A DNA stretch of 64,000 bases from Malaya genurostris (lineage: Eukaryota > Arthropoda > Insecta > Diptera > Culicidae), in the NCBI RefSeq assembly GCF_030247185.1, contig NC_080572.1:96335198-96399197 (forward strand), read 5' to 3'. Under the pieces are notes generated by a model that searched no databases, was not told the origin of the DNA, and worked only from the letters and a program-made list of their open reading frames with translations. Positions 1 through 8,938 of this stretch are shown piece after piece (the first letter of the stretch is position 1; the number at the start of each line of letters is the position of its first letter). The translations under genes were made by a program, and so were the position numbers.

Positions 1-120
1 CACCTACCGGGGCTTTTGCACAGCACATTGAGCACATTTTCGTTGATGCTGTAATTCATCATAATATCAGCAGTAGAATGATAAAGTGGGAATACAGCAC
101 ATAGATGAAGAAGTTCGGGG
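1..120 (-). other. Possible true C-terminal continuation in a shifted frame
   Basis: Downstream of the C4 run (GGGG at 117-120 on the plus strand) a second minus-strand frame is open to the window edge and reads like protein, ending INENVLNVLCKSPGR. The frame in use instead gives FFIYVLYSHFIILLLIL and stops. One additional C in the homopolymer would join the long ORF to the better frame. A donor-like CCGGTAGGTG lies at positions 10-1. This could be an assembly error, a real allele, or coincidence. Confidence 0.4.
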
Positions 121-1097
121 AATATGCATGACCGGAGGACGAGGAACTCCGTTGCTGAGGCGGAACTGGGAGGGTGTTGTTGGTTGCTGTTGGGGCCGTC
201 GGAAGGGGATTTTTCAGAGGATAATGATCTGGATGTTGGAGGGTCATGCTGACCGGACCGGTCGGTAACTGGGTCTGATGGTAGGGATGGGGGTGCTGGT
301 TCTGGTGGTACGGATGATTGTGATGATGGTTCAAAGCTCGCTGGTGCTGGAGGTAATCAATGTTCTCGTAGTGGTCGGATTCTTCCGGATCTGAAGCGTG
401 CAAGGGTTGAGTGGAACACTTGGTATCGTAACGCATCGAAACATCACACGGTCTCAGCTCTCGATAATCGTTCGCTAGAACCTGCTGGGCCAGGTAACGC
501 TCCAGCTCAAGTTTATCCACTTTCTGAGGAACGATTCGTTCGTGAACGTTTTTTCTTTCCTGTAAAATTTTCTTTCGCTCGGTTGTCCTTCTTCGGTAGA
601 ACATGACAATAAACATAACCAAGAGCACTACTATTACACTACCTATCACACTAATCACTGTAACAAGATGGGCAGGACAATTGATGTCTCCTTCAGTCAT
701 GTTTCGGAGAATCCGTCTCGTAATCAGTCCATCCTCGTTTGAGTCGCATCCGATCTCATCCTTATCGATCATAAGCACCGTGGTGATGTTGGCCAAACTA
801 TCTCCGCTTCGGCCGACCATCGCGATCCCATCGCTATCATCCTCGTCCATCGTTCCGGTGACCAGACGCCACAACCAGCGGATCGAACAGTTACAAACCA
901 AAGGATTACCGGCCAGCTTAAGACGCTGCAGTCTGTCCAAGGGAAACTGAGCCGCATCCAGCGTTGTCAGCGCATTCCGACGGATCGAAATATCAATCAA
1001 ATGGGGATTTCCATGGAACAATCGCAGTGGCAGTTCGGTGAACGATGGATTGTCATCCAGTGTCAGGATCTGCAGGTAGGTGTTGTCCACGAAGGCC
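59..1097 (-). CDS. LRR transmembrane protein, coding exon 3 (C-terminal part)
   Basis: This is the last visible coding exon of the minus-strand LRR gene. It begins after a TTTTGCACAG acceptor (AG at 1099-1098). Its first base completes the AG left by exon 2, restoring an Arg codon and an unbroken LRR. The product continues with three to four LRRs, an LRRCT cap (NPLVCNCSIRWLW, partner cysteines in IGCDS and INCPAH), a membrane span of about 23 residues (LVTVISVIGSVIVVLLVMFI) followed by basic YRRR, and a cytoplasmic tail with YRELRPCDV, HYENIDY and a His/Pro/Gln-rich stretch. With exons 1 and 2 the protein is 684 residues as read. The class is a cell-surface adhesion or signalling LRR protein; a Tartan/Capricious-like assignment is possible but unproven. 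As read it stops at 61-59 after an odd hydrophobic end (see the alternative frame at 1-120). Confidence 0.85.
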
Positions 1098-1640
1098 CTG
1101 TGCAAAAGTAACGAAAAAGTTCCATTAATGTTCGGTGACAGTGAGAAAGAATACGGCTTTGGAAATTGACAATCCGTTGAATGTTTAATTCGTGCAGCTT
1201 GTTCAGATTTTGTTTCGATTCAGTAGCCATTTGCTTGTATTTGCCTATATGAGCGTTCAGAAAACAATGTTCGCGATAATCGTTTCACTTGCCAGCATAA
1301 ACTATGCACTGTGATAAAATTTATGTTTGCAATAGGATCTTTAAAAGGGACAGTGGATAGAAGCCAGGGAAAATAAATGTAAAAGTATTGGTGAAACCAT
1401 ACGTTTTCATACCGTAAAAATATTTGTGAGTAGAGAGAGATAAAGTTATGATTTTTTTTGTTTCGTTTATAGAGGTTTTAACCTTAAGGTCATTCACCTT
1501 TTCGGGTCAGAAAATGATGGCCAGATGGGCTGCGTGAAAGACACCGCCTTAACCATCACGCTACTCCCGTCCCCCATAAGGTAATGATATTCGTAGACAG
1601 AAAGGAATACAGTAGCAAGAACAAAATGTAAACATTGAAA
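1098..1640. other. Intronic sequence, no feature seen
   Basis: AT-rich intronic sequence beside exon 3. No ORF, tandem repeat or terminal repeat was recognised. Confidence 0.4.
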
Positions 1641-1643
1641 CTA

Positions 1644-2620
1644 AAGACTGTCCCAGAAAGTATGGACGCACTTTGATTTCGCTGTAAATAATTAGTGTTA
1701 GATATTAAAATTTTTTACGATATACTGATAATATTAGACTACAACAACAGAATATTATTCTCAACATTTGCTACTTAGCCATTGTAGACTAGCTGGCGCA
1801 CCTTCTTGCGAACGTTCCTCATTAAATTCCGTACAGACAGAAGTACGCTGCGACAAGTTTTGACACTTTTTCCAATCTTTTTCGAACTGTTGAATGGTTT
1901 CGGCTGCCGAGACATGTTTCCTAAGATGTGCCTTCGTTAATGCCCAAAATTCCTCAATGGGTCGAAGTTGTGGGCAGTTTGGTGGATTCATGTCTTTTGG
2001 GACGAAAGTGACATTTTTGGTAGTATACCATTCTACCGTTGATTTCGAGTAGTGGCAAGAAGCAAGATCTGGCCAGAAGACAACAGGATCCTTGTGACTT
2101 CGAATCATGGGTAGAAGTCGTTTTTGTAAACATTCCTTCATGTATATTTCACTGTTCATAGAAGCAGTGGTGATTAAGGGTTTCGAAATCTTACCGCAGC
2201 TACACATTGCTTGCCAGACCATAGCTTCCTACCAAATTTTTCGATTTCAATCGATGTCTCGGACTAGTTTAACATTTGCGTTTTCGCACCGTATAATGTT
2301 GTGGTCCCGGCAAGGATTTGTAATCGAGTGTCACGTATGTTTCGTCGTCCATGATTATGCAGTTCTAATTTCCAGCGAGAATCGTATTGTACAGCTTTCG
2401 AACGCTCGGCCTGATCGATGCTTCTTGTTTCGGACTACGTTTTGGGTGTTTTTGCTTCTTATAGGTTCAAAGATTCAAACGTTCTTTAGCACGAAGAACA
2501 TTTAACTTTGAAGTACCCACTGTTTTGGCCGCATCCCGAACTGAAACCTTCTTCTTTTGCTCGAACGCCTTCAGTATAATAGTATTTAGTAGGTAAAAGT
2601 AAATGCCACAGAAAAATTTA
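1644..2620 (-). mobile_element. DD37E Tc1/mariner-superfamily element (ITmD37E-like), copy 1
   Basis: The element starts at CTGTCCCAGAAAGTATGGAC, which recurs at 38916 in a truncated second copy. The transposase is on the minus strand. The 5' (minus-strand) boundary near 2600 is approximate because no matching terminal repeat was found there. DD37E elements of this superfamily are known mainly from mosquitoes, which supports the organism assignment. Confidence 0.75.
1761..2370 (-). pseudogene. Broken DD37E transposase
   Basis: The open part (1761-2222) carries VFWPDLASCHYS with the second catalytic Asp, and NCPQLRPIEEFW with the catalytic Glu; 37 residues lie between them. Upstream, in another frame, MDDETY at about 2350 carries the first catalytic Asp. 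Stops and frameshifts separate the blocks, so no full transposase can be made. The missing N-terminal part would hold the helix-turn-helix DNA-binding domain; short reading stretches up to about 2620 fit this. Confidence 0.8.
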
Positions 2621-2639
2621 CTACGCTTCATTTGAGCTC

Positions 2640-2850
2640 GTTAAGGGGAGATAAGGTCCAGCGGTTGAAAAAAAAACTATTTTTGAAATTTTTTTAGAGT
2701 TATCGTTCAACAAAATAAATTAAAATGTTTTGCATAATGCAAAGCATCATTCGAACAACATTTCGTGGAAAAATTTTGAGAAATAAGTCGGAGAAGGAGT
2801 ATTTTTGAGGACGCTTCTTAGATATCGTGATTTACGATTTTGCCATTTTT
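2640..2850. repeat. Dispersed repeat, inverted partner near 18.2-18.3 kb
   Basis: The stretch around 2740-2830 (CGAACAACATTT, GAGAAATAAGTCGG, GAGGACGCTTCTTA) reappears as reverse complement at 18216-18320. This indicates a dispersed non-coding repeat family. Confidence 0.6.
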
Positions 2851-3335
2851 GATTTTTGCAGTTGTTGTTTAATAACTAATAATTAGTTGATTCAACCAAT
2901 TTGCTATTTGATTTGCACATATTGAAGTAGTTGAAAAATATGTTGTTTTTAATGCTGTCTAATGTCAAAAACCGCACAAAGCAAAACAAAAATCGCAATG
3001 GAAAATCAACCATTACTTTAGTTGAAATTTAAACGCGTTTCTTGAACATAAAACATAAAAATGAATAATTCTTATCTAATCGACAGCTGCACTGATGATC
3101 AGTATTTGATGGTAGTCAAATAGAATAATAATAAAAGTAGTTAAAGAAAAAAATCTCCCCATTGTGAACAATAATTCTGATCAACAGTTTCAATAATATC
3201 ACTAACCGAAACAAGATTCCATCTGAAGTGTTCGTTAAAATATGAACTCGCGTTGTTTCTACTTATGAAAATGCAATTCATAGTGCAGTTTAATTGCATC
3301 ACCTTAATAATTCCAATAGTAAACCGGAAAAGAGT
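2851..3335. other. AT-rich intronic DNA, nothing specific
   Basis: No ORF or repeat boundary was recognised. The sequence runs into MITE-related sequence at about 3338. Confidence 0.3.
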
Positions 3336-3337
3336 GA

Positions 3338-3394
3338 CTCATTTAGGGGTTAGCCAAATTTTGTGCTAAGACACATAACCGTTTTTATTATTTT
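3338..3394. repeat. Left part of a MITE array interrupted by Helentron-like copy 1
   Basis: CATTTAGGGGTTAGCCAAAT and the following bases are the reverse complement of the core of the palindromic MITE at about 7880-7930. Removing the Helentron-like element joins this end directly to the MITE's ACGTTTCGTC terminus at 7768, the same join seen in the 50.8-51.9 kb array. Confidence 0.65.
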
Positions 3395-3739
3395 GTCGTG
3401 AATACGACTTACTTTACTATGGGGTGCCTTTTCAAAATTAGCCATATGGAAAAATGGGCAGAACTTAATCGTGAATATTTCGACTTGTATTAATGGTAGC
3501 AACATAATTCTTTCACCATTTCATCAAAAATATGATTAGGAATTTAGGATAATATTTTGAACAGTGTGCGATAACCACAAACAACTCAAAAATAATGTTT
3601 TCCTAAAATTTGAAAACAACGCGGAAAACTCTTTACTTTCGCTTGGGTTTTTCGCGCAAGGACGACGATTTTGAGATAGTCAGGCACATATCTTCAACTG
3701 AATGCGTATAAAAGAGGGGCCCGTGGTCGAAAATCGATC

Positions 3740-5222
3740 TTCGCTCATTTGTCTTCTTAGCTAAAATTTTTAACAGGTGCTGGGAGCTTGGTTACTTCCC
3801 TTCAATGTGGAAGTTAGCTAAAGTTATCCCAGTTTTGGAACCGGGGAAAGATCCTTCCTTTTCCAAGAGCTATCGGCCCATCAGCTTACTCTCTGCCCTA
3901 TCCAAGCTGTTTGAAAAGTCAATACAAAGGCGAATTTTTGCTTTCGCAGATGAACAGAATATATTTCTGGAAGAACAGTTTGGGTTCCGGAAAGGAAGAT
4001 CCACCATCCACCAACTCACAAGTGTTACCAACGTCATCCAGCAAAACAAATCAGTGTCCAAAACGACTGCCATGGCAATATTGGATATTGAAAAGGCATT
4101 CGATAATGTGTGGCACGATGGACTGGTGTTCAAACTGCATCGGTATAATTTTCCCATGTATCTTAATAAAATTATCAAAAATTATCTTGCAGATAGAGCA
4201 TTCCAGGTTTCTCTGAATAATGCACTTTCGGAAAGATTTACTATTCCTGCTGGTGTACCCCAAGGAAGTATCCTAGGTCCCATTCTATACAACATTTTCA
4301 CATCAGACATCCCACCTCTTCCAGGTGGTGGTGTTCTGTCACAATTTGCTGATGATACTGCCATTCTTTACAAAGGTCGTGTCATTAATGCTCTGAAGAA
4401 TAAACTACAGACAGGTTTGGACGCTTTAACGGAATATTTTACAAGCTGGAAAATTGTGATCAATGCAGCAAAAACTCAGGTCATCTTGTTTCCACATTCA
4501 AGATCTCCAAAACTTGTTCCATCAGACGAATGCCGAATACGATTCGGTAATGAAGTCATTCAATGGTCCGATGAAGTTATCTATCTAGGACTCACCTTTG
4601 ACAGACATCTGATATTCAGGTCACATGTTGACAAAATCGTTCAAAAATGCAGCATACTCATTAGGTCTCTGTATCCGCTGATTTGTGGAACATCTAAACT
4701 GTACCTGAAGAATCAGATGGCTGTCTATAAACAAATCATCTACCCCGCAATTGAATACGCAGTCCCTGTTTGGCGGGGCTGTGCACGAACACACAAACTT
4801 AGGCTTCAACGCATTCAAAGTAAGATCTTAAAGATGATTCTAAATCTACCCCCTTGGACAAGGACTAGTGAAGTACATGAGATGGCCTCACTGGATATAC
4901 TAGAACAAAAATTCGAACAATACTGCACGAAATTTGAAGAGAGGTGCTCAATCTCTGAAATACAAATAATTCAAAATTTGTACGTATTAGGTTAGGGATG
5001 GTTATAAGTAGGTAGACATTTTATAAATAATTAAAATAAATATTATGATTAAACATTAGTATGTAAAACAAGAGTAACTAAAACACCTAATATTAATAAC
5101 GAATCGTATGAACAACAAAGATGAAAGGCCAAAGGGTCAAAACACTTGTACTGTAAAATGTTGATGTAATACACAAAAATAAGATTAATAAACAGATATT
5201 TATGCAAAAAAAAATAAAAATG
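3740..5222 (+). mobile_element. 5'-truncated Jockey-clade LINE
   Basis: The insertion interrupts Helentron-like copy 1. Copy 2 shows the uninterrupted site at about 24050-24062. The flanking duplication is CGAAAATCGATC (3728-3739) and CGAAAATTAATC (5223-5234), differing at two bases. The 3' end is A-rich (from about 5204). Only the reverse transcriptase C-terminal half remains. Confidence 0.85.
3805..4995 (+). CDS. Reverse transcriptase fragment, Jockey clade
   Basis: The open frame enters from the truncated 5' end (about 3763; the ATG at 3805 is internal). It covers RT fingers to thumb: YRPISLLSALSKLFEK, FGFRKGRST, motif A AILDIEKAFDNVWHD, GVPQGSILGPILYNIF, and the catalytic FADDTAIL. It continues through the RT C-terminus and stops at 4995 without an RNase H domain, as expected for Jockey-clade elements. 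The endonuclease is missing through 5' truncation. There are no internal stops, so the insertion is probably not very old, but it cannot mobilise itself. Confidence 0.85.
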   Translation: MWKLAKVIPVLEPGKDPSFSKSYRPISLLSALSKLFEKSIQRRIFAFADEQNIFLEEQFGFRKGRSTIHQLTSVTNVIQQNKSVSKTTAMAILDIEKAFDNVWHDGLVFKLHRYNFPMYLNKIIKNYLADRAFQVSLNNALSERFTIPAGVPQGSILGPILYNIFTSDIPPLPGGGVLSQFADDTAILYKGRVINALKNKLQTGLDALTEYFTSWKIVINAAKTQVILFPHSRSPKLVPSDECRIRFGNEVIQWSDEVIYLGLTFDRHLIFRSHVDKIVQKCSILIRSLYPLICGTSKLYLKNQMAVYKQIIYPAIEYAVPVWRGCARTHKLRLQRIQSKILKMILNLPPWTRTSEVHEMASLDILEQKFEQYCTKFEERCSISEIQIIQNLYVLG

Positions 5223-5630
5223 CGAAAATTAATCATTTCTTTTCGTGCGTTCGGTGGAAGCAGACGTCGTGGGAGTGGAATCATAAACCAGCAGCGACGG
5301 AGAATGCACCTTCTGCGTGGTTAAAACATCAAACGCTCAGGTCGCATCTCTCATTCGCTTGCTGGCCATCAATGCGTGCTGGAACTGGATTCTGGAACTG
5401 TATTCCGGAACTGATTTGATTTTCGAAATTGCAGTTCTAGAATTGAAACTGGATTCTGAGTCTGTTATTGGATCTAAATTTAGGTCTTGAACTCAGGGTC
5501 CAGTTCTCTATTCCAGACTTCTATTCGGTTCTTTTTAAAACCATAATAATACTCCTAAAGAATTATGCGGAATTTACTTTACTGTACCTCATACAAGCCA
5601 TTTTTTATTCATGGCGAAAAATCGTTCATG

Positions 5631-6855
5631 CACGGAAAGACCGAAATCAGCATTTTGGCAAAAAATTAGTTGATTTTCTGATTTTAGTTAGTTTTTTTTT
5701 TGAGACAACTAAAAAAATCTTACTTTTGCTAATTTAGATTTTTTAATTCTAATTCCCTTAATAATAATAATATATTTGTTGAAATGGCTATTTTTTTAGT
5801 TGAATTTACCAATTAAACGTGCTGTCATTTCTTAGCTAAGGCACGCTTCATATCCATTCAACTATTTTTTTAGTTGAATTAGAGAATTAAAACGTTGTTT
5901 TCAACCAACATAAATGGTTGAATTGGTTTCTGCCATTTGCAGCTATATGGCGCTCTGTAACCGAAAAAACGTTAACACCGTAATGACTACTAGCCAATAG
6001 ATGGCACACGACTACCGAAAAAAAATCGATTCACGATTATCTTTTCTATATTGGCAGGTATAAATACGATGTTGTATTGGAGAAAAAGACATAAGCGAAA
6101 CATAAACTTCTTTTTGAAAATTTTTCTTCTCAATTGCTGTTTTCTTCATTCGACTTCGCGAAATTGACTATCTCACTGAAAACTTTGAGCACTCGGTACA
6201 AGTAGTACACCGGACAGCGTTGCCCAGAAGGTTGGAAGATACAAAAAACATCATTTGACATATACAATTAGAGTGCAATATTCGAAACTCACTTCACTGT
6301 TCCCGTAAAAACATTATTACGCACAATCGCTTTAAATGCGCACAAATTCTGAATAAATACACTTTCCACTAACAGTTTACGTCATTTTTACAAATCGGTT
6401 TATAAATTTATATCTGGATATATCGTAACACATGCTAAACAATTTGCAAGCAGTTTCAACAAGACTATCACTTTTAGCTTTTTAATGGATTGTTTTGCTT
6501 TGACACTTCTCATGAGTTTTTAGCTAATAAACTTGTTAATAAAACCAATTTTATTTTGGTTTTCTTTGTCCTGTCCTTCAGTAATGATGGTGATAGATAA
6601 ATAGAAACAAATTTTCTGATTTTAATAACAAAATTTGTTATCAATGAGAATTTCGTACTGGATTGAAATATTGCTGGTTTATGTCCAGAATATTTACCAA
6701 CTAAACACATTCTCTAAAAATAAGAGTTTTTTCAGCAAAGTAAATTCTCAATTTTAACTAATTTTATAGTTATTTTGGAAATTTTGTTGTTAAAATCAAC
6801 TAATTCAAAAACAGTAATACGAATTAGGCGCAGAGCTAATTTCGGTCGTTCTGTG
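5631..6855. mobile_element. 1.2-kb TIR element with 2-bp target duplication (TG)
   Basis: Copy 2 of the Helentron-like element gives the exact empty site (TTCATGGCGAAA at about 24453). The insert is flanked by TG (5629-5630 and 6856-6857). The ends are inverted: CACGGAAAGACCGAAATCAG at the left and the reverse complement of CACAGAACGACCGAAATTAG at the right, matching at 17 of 20 positions. No transposase ORF is seen, so it is non-autonomous. The interior has TATAAATA at 6059 and several TTAGTTGAATT-like repeats. The superfamily was not assigned. Confidence 0.75.
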
Positions 6856-6857
6856 TG

Positions 6858-7319
6858 GCGAAAATAAAGAACATCGTCAAATTTTGGCACTCAAAGGGTA
6901 GTGATTCGCCCAGAATGTTGTTGGCTGACAATTTCGGCGACATATGTGCAATCGATATTATGCTAAATGGTATAAAAACACTGTTAGTTGTTCTATATAT
7001 TTCGCCAGATACAACTTACAAAGAGAAGCAATTTTTCATCACACGTAATTTATTTCTATATTCTCGTAAAGTTACACCGATGATCGTTGTGGGGGATTTC
7101 AATATAGATGCCTCAAAACAAGATAATATTAAATTTATTGATTTCTTGAGCAAGTATATGAAGCTGGATATGAAATCTGATCCTTCACAAGCTACTACGC
7201 TTGGGGGCACATGTATCGATCTTGTTTTTGCTAGGAACTTTAATGTAGAAAGCCGTAGATATATTTCATACTTTTCATATCACAGGCCTATTGTATTATT
7301 GTTCAATCCAGCAACTTGA
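6858..7319 (+). pseudogene. Endonuclease/exonuclease/phosphatase-fold domain of the Helentron-like element, copy 1
   Basis: The reading frame shows DFGDICAIDI, the core VVGDFNID, GGTCIDLVFARN and the terminal SYFSYHRPIV, which are the C-terminal strands of the AP-endonuclease-like fold. The N-terminal strands with the metal-binding Glu are absent. Compared with copy 2 the frame here is unbroken, but its ATG (5628-5630) is cut off by the TIR element inserted at the start codon. Helentrons are known to carry such an endonuclease; the assignment to that group is inference. Confidence 0.65.
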
Positions 7320-7765
7320 AGTTTCCTTTACTGGAAGATCGTAATCGGTTGTGAACGCTATACCTACACAAACCATATCAGTATCGCACCCACGGACAAT
7401 AGCCTGGTCAGCCTGGAAACAGATGAAGGAAGTCAGCGGTATCCATCGGAATTCGAACTCAACTCGTCACTCTCCATCACGAACGCTTTCATAAAAGGTT
7501 CTTTTCAGAGCCACCATTATTTTATTATAAAGAACTATACTGCTTATTTCATAATATTTAATTGCGTTTCAGAATGTTTAATGTAACTAATCTGTAATTT
7601 AGTCTAGGCGCATCGTTTAAAATTCTAGTAATGAAAGAGGGGGAAGATGCACAATTCAAACAATCGATCAACTACCAATTCGAATTCGGAAGTATAAATA
7701 AAGCGTGTCATATTCGTATTCACGACATCCAGTTATGTCACTGACGTTACACACCCGTACTTTTT

Positions 7766-8142
7766 CCACGTTTCGTCTTTGACTCATCAGTGCAGAGCAG
7801 TTCAAATTAAACTGCTTAGTGCTAAACTCGGCAGTTAAATTTGAACCGCTAAGCAGACGTAAAGTTTCTGCTATTTACATAATAAGAACGGTTATGTGCC
7901 CAAGCACAAAATTTGGCTAACCCCTAAATGACCAAACCTGCATCGGCCAGGAATAGTCGAAAACACGTTTTCGTTCGGCACGTCAGAAAAGACATTGCAC
8001 TCCGTTGCAAAACAAAAAGTGTTCTGTAAATAACAGAAACTTTACGTCTGCTTAGCGGTTCAAATTGAACTGCCGAGTTTAGCACTGAGCAGTTCAATTT
8101 GAACTGCTCTGCACTGATGAGTCAAAGACGAAACGTAAAAAT
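7766..8142. repeat. Palindromic MITE with about 115-bp arms
   Basis: The left arm runs from ACGTTTCGTCTTTGACTCAT to GACGTAAAGTTTCTG. The right arm is its reverse complement, ending ATGAGTCAAAGACGAAACGT. Each arm contains smaller hairpins such as GCAGTTCAAATT with its complement. The same terminus (ACGTTTCGTCTTCGACTCAT) heads the 265-bp units at 50.8-51.9 kb, so both belong to one family. There is no coding capacity. Confidence 0.75.
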
Positions 8143-8214
8143 AATAAAGAGTGACTTCTTATTTGCACTTATACTCTATCAAGAATACATATAATATAAC
8201 GGTCCTTATGCTCA

Positions 8215-8938
8215 TTCAGTAATAGCCGTTCAACCGAGAAGGTTGTGTATAGAAGCGTACAGTTTAACAACGCTGGTTAGTTTACACGCGTTAAATACGA
8301 CAACGGTTGAACTACAGGTAGAGACCTGTTGGCAGCAGCCGTTAAAAAGTATAGTCGTGCTGCATAAGAGAGCCCTAGTGCTGGGCCAAGCTGGTGAAGG
8401 AAACAACAAAGGGCGTTTCCCAAGCTCTACCCAGGCCACAATATACAGCCACAAGTGCTGAGCAGGAGAGTGCAAAGGCACATTGAAGAAGAAGAGTGCA
8501 AAGGCACACAGAAGCAGGAGAGTGCTAAGGCACACCGGTGCGAAGGCACTTCGGTGCAGAAGCATATCGGTGCGGAGCACTAGGAAGAAGGAGACAAGAC
8601 AACTCGGTCTTTCCACTGCCATACAACACGCAGGTATACACCGGTGACCTGCGCTGGTTACAGCTGGCGAAGACGAAAGCAAATCGGAATTCGAGTGGTG
8701 CTGGATGTCAGGTAGCAGTAGCATCACATCATATTCTATCGCTACAGTGAGCTTCAGCATTGTATCAACGTCCAGATACATCCAACAAGAACATCTAGAG
8801 CAACGAGGATCTACACGGCAGTGCAACGGAGATAGACAACAATTTCAAGGTAGAAGTTTTTTCTTTTCCTTTTGATTGAGTACTGTGTAGTGTTGGTTTC
8901 AAATTTTATTTTAAAGTTTAGTTAAAAATTTTAATGTA
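8215..8938 (+). promoter_or_regulatory. 5' UTR / internal promoter region of the I-group LINE
   Basis: No coding signal lies between the end of the MITE flank and ORF1. At 8465-8580 the motif AGTGCAAAGGCACA and variants (AGTGCTAAGGCACAC, GGTGCGAAGGCAC) occur about five times. LINEs of this group carry an internal promoter at their 5' end; that role here is inference. Confidence 0.45.

Larger units (their letters stand above)
3395..7760 (+). mobile_element. Helentron-like element, copy 1 (with two nested insertions)
   Basis: The element begins GTCGTGAATACGAC and carries its reverse complement TCGTATTCACGAC about 50 bp before its end at CACACCCGTAC. Both flanks are T-runs (TT target) and there is no target duplication. 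It is near-identical to copy 2 (23718-25353), which lacks the Jockey LINE (3740-5222) and the TIR element (5631-6855). Subterminal inverted repeats, TT insertion and an encoded endonuclease domain fit the Helentron group of rolling-circle elements. No Rep or helicase domain is present, so it is non-autonomous. Confidence 0.65.

Noticed and set aside
5629..6857. Assignment of the 1.2-kb TIR element to Chapaev/Transib
   Set aside because: CAC-starting ends are suggestive, but those groups make 4-5-bp duplications and only 2 bp (TG) are duplicated here.
3395..7760. LTR retrotransposon or segmental duplication as explanation for the 3.4/23.7 kb repeat
   Set aside because: No LTRs, PBS or PPT; the boundaries coincide with TT targets and an empty mariner site, which fits a transposed element better than a duplicated segment.
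8230..8826. 198-codon minus-strand ORF
   Set aside because: Antisense of the LINE 5' UTR with its short repeats; low-complexity Leu/Cys-rich product without recognisable domain.
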